Shown here: one piece after another, positions 62,854-63,160 of the stretch
Layout of the letters: the number at the start of each line of letters is the position of its first letter
How positions within the stretch are numbered: position 1 is the first letter of the stretch
Assembly (NCBI GenBank): GCA_944326095.1
Contig: CALVCO010000003.1
Location: 1-63,160, forward strand
Direction: 5' to 3'
Source: an uncultured Erysipelotrichaceae bacterium
GTDB lineage: Bacteria > Bacillota_I > Bacilli_A > Erysipelotrichales > Erysipelotrichaceae
DNA: 63,160 nucleotides
The notes under the pieces: model-generated
The model's database searches: none
Told to the model about the DNA's origin: nothing
What the model saw: the letters and a program-made list of their open reading frames with translations, nothing else
Made by a program: the position numbers and the translations under genes

Positions 62854-63160
62854 TCACGTGGCTAGCACCGATAAATAAAGGCTTTTTTTACAACCTCCAA
62901 GCCGAATACTACTATTCGAACTCATATAATCTTTTAAGCAAGATGGACAAAGTGTTAATACATTGATTGCATCCTCTTTTTTATAGAACCAAAAGCCAAA
63001 TGTCTTCTTTAACGAATTATCTATCCGCTTCATCAGTCTTCCATTATTGACCGAGCCGATATAATCGAGCAGATCATTCTTATTGATTGTCTGGATCTGT
63101 TCAAGCAATACCATTGACGGTTTCTTTAAGCCAAATTCCTTACCTAATATTATGTGCGAC
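62854..63160 (-). CDS. MazF/PemK-type toxin, partial
   Basis: The frame stays open to the window end and reads HIILGKEFGLKKPSMVLLEQ, then IQTINKNDLLDYIGSV, the second half of the MazF fold. After it comes a Clostridia-type extension, VLTLCPSCLKDYMSS, with the first two cysteines of a zinc ribbon. The expected final CxxC is absent, and the last residues (CKKSLYLSVLAT) look out of frame, so the C-terminus may be frameshifted. Only the part inside the window can be judged. Confidence 0.7.
   Translation of the reverse strand, partial: SHIILGKEFGLKKPSMVLLEQIQTINKNDLLDYIGSVNNGRLMKRIDNSLKKTFGFWFYKKEDAINVLTLCPSCLKDYMSSNSSIRLGGCKKSLYLSVLAT

Noticed and set aside
62854-63114. Independent 86-residue gene starting at 63114
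   Set aside because: The frame continues upstream to the window edge with MazF-like residues, so the Met is internal.

Overview
The window looks like chromosome from a low-GC Firmicute, most likely an Erysipelotrichia-type gut anaerobe. This is inferred from the strong AT bias, the AGGAGG-type ribosome sites, the CcpA-type cre sites, and the gene mix (mgl/gal, BglG-controlled PTS, butyrate kinase, FMN-dependent lipoprotein reductase, MerR and GNAT families). No rRNA, tRNA or CRISPR array was seen.

1-9.7 kb is a sugar block. After a SWIM zinc-finger protein come mglC, mglA, mglB, galK and galM, all on the minus strand, with cre sites before mglB and galM, and a divergent butyrate kinase. Two members of the transporter are built unusually. 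The sugar-binding lipoprotein MglB appears to be a natural circular permutant: its first ~75 residues in E. coli order sit at its C-terminus. The permease MglC carries a ~210-residue charged helical N-terminal extension.

9.7-23.3 kb is mixed housekeeping: a hydrolase/CMD-cupin/flavodoxin operon, MscL with a zinc ribbon, an MFS transporter, Ogt, flavin reductase, SDR, EF-P, PnuC, an aluminium-resistance/methionine gamma-lyase-like enzyme, AIM24 and ferritin. Three broken genes lie among them: a VOC protein, a RibD/DHFR-like protein and a GNAT fragment.

23.4-32.6 kb holds an orphan methylase-specificity fusion that lacks the catalytic NPPY motif, a ChbG deacetylase/glycerate kinase pair, and a beta-glucoside PTS operon (BglG-type antiterminator, EIIBC, EIIA, GH1 6-phospho-beta-glucosidase) with a recognisable RAT/terminator switch and a cre site in its promoter.

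32.8-49.0 kb is a defence island, all minus strand. A Gabija-like pair (OLD/TOPRIM ATPase plus small UvrD-like helicase) lies beyond a six-gene, nearly gapless operon: SNF2/PLD helicase, DUF4391 protein, SMC-like ATPase, type III-like methyltransferase, DUF1016/PDDEXK nuclease and type III Res. A small XRE regulator precedes it. The operon looks like a helicase-methylase-ATPase (Hma-like) system merged with a type III restriction module and an extra nuclease.

49.1-58.3 kb has a GNAT, an esterase, a large FMN/FAD lipoprotein reductase, a pRiA4b ORF-3-like protein, and two tandem ~510-residue paralogues separated by a 74-nt inverted repeat and a terminator.

58.6-63.2 kb starts with an autoregulated MerR gene and then becomes a graveyard of mobile DNA: an IS21-like end truncating a NUDIX gene, a Phd/ParE pair, a relaxase pseudogene, an XRE membrane regulator, an acetyltransferase, and a MazF-type toxin running off the window end.
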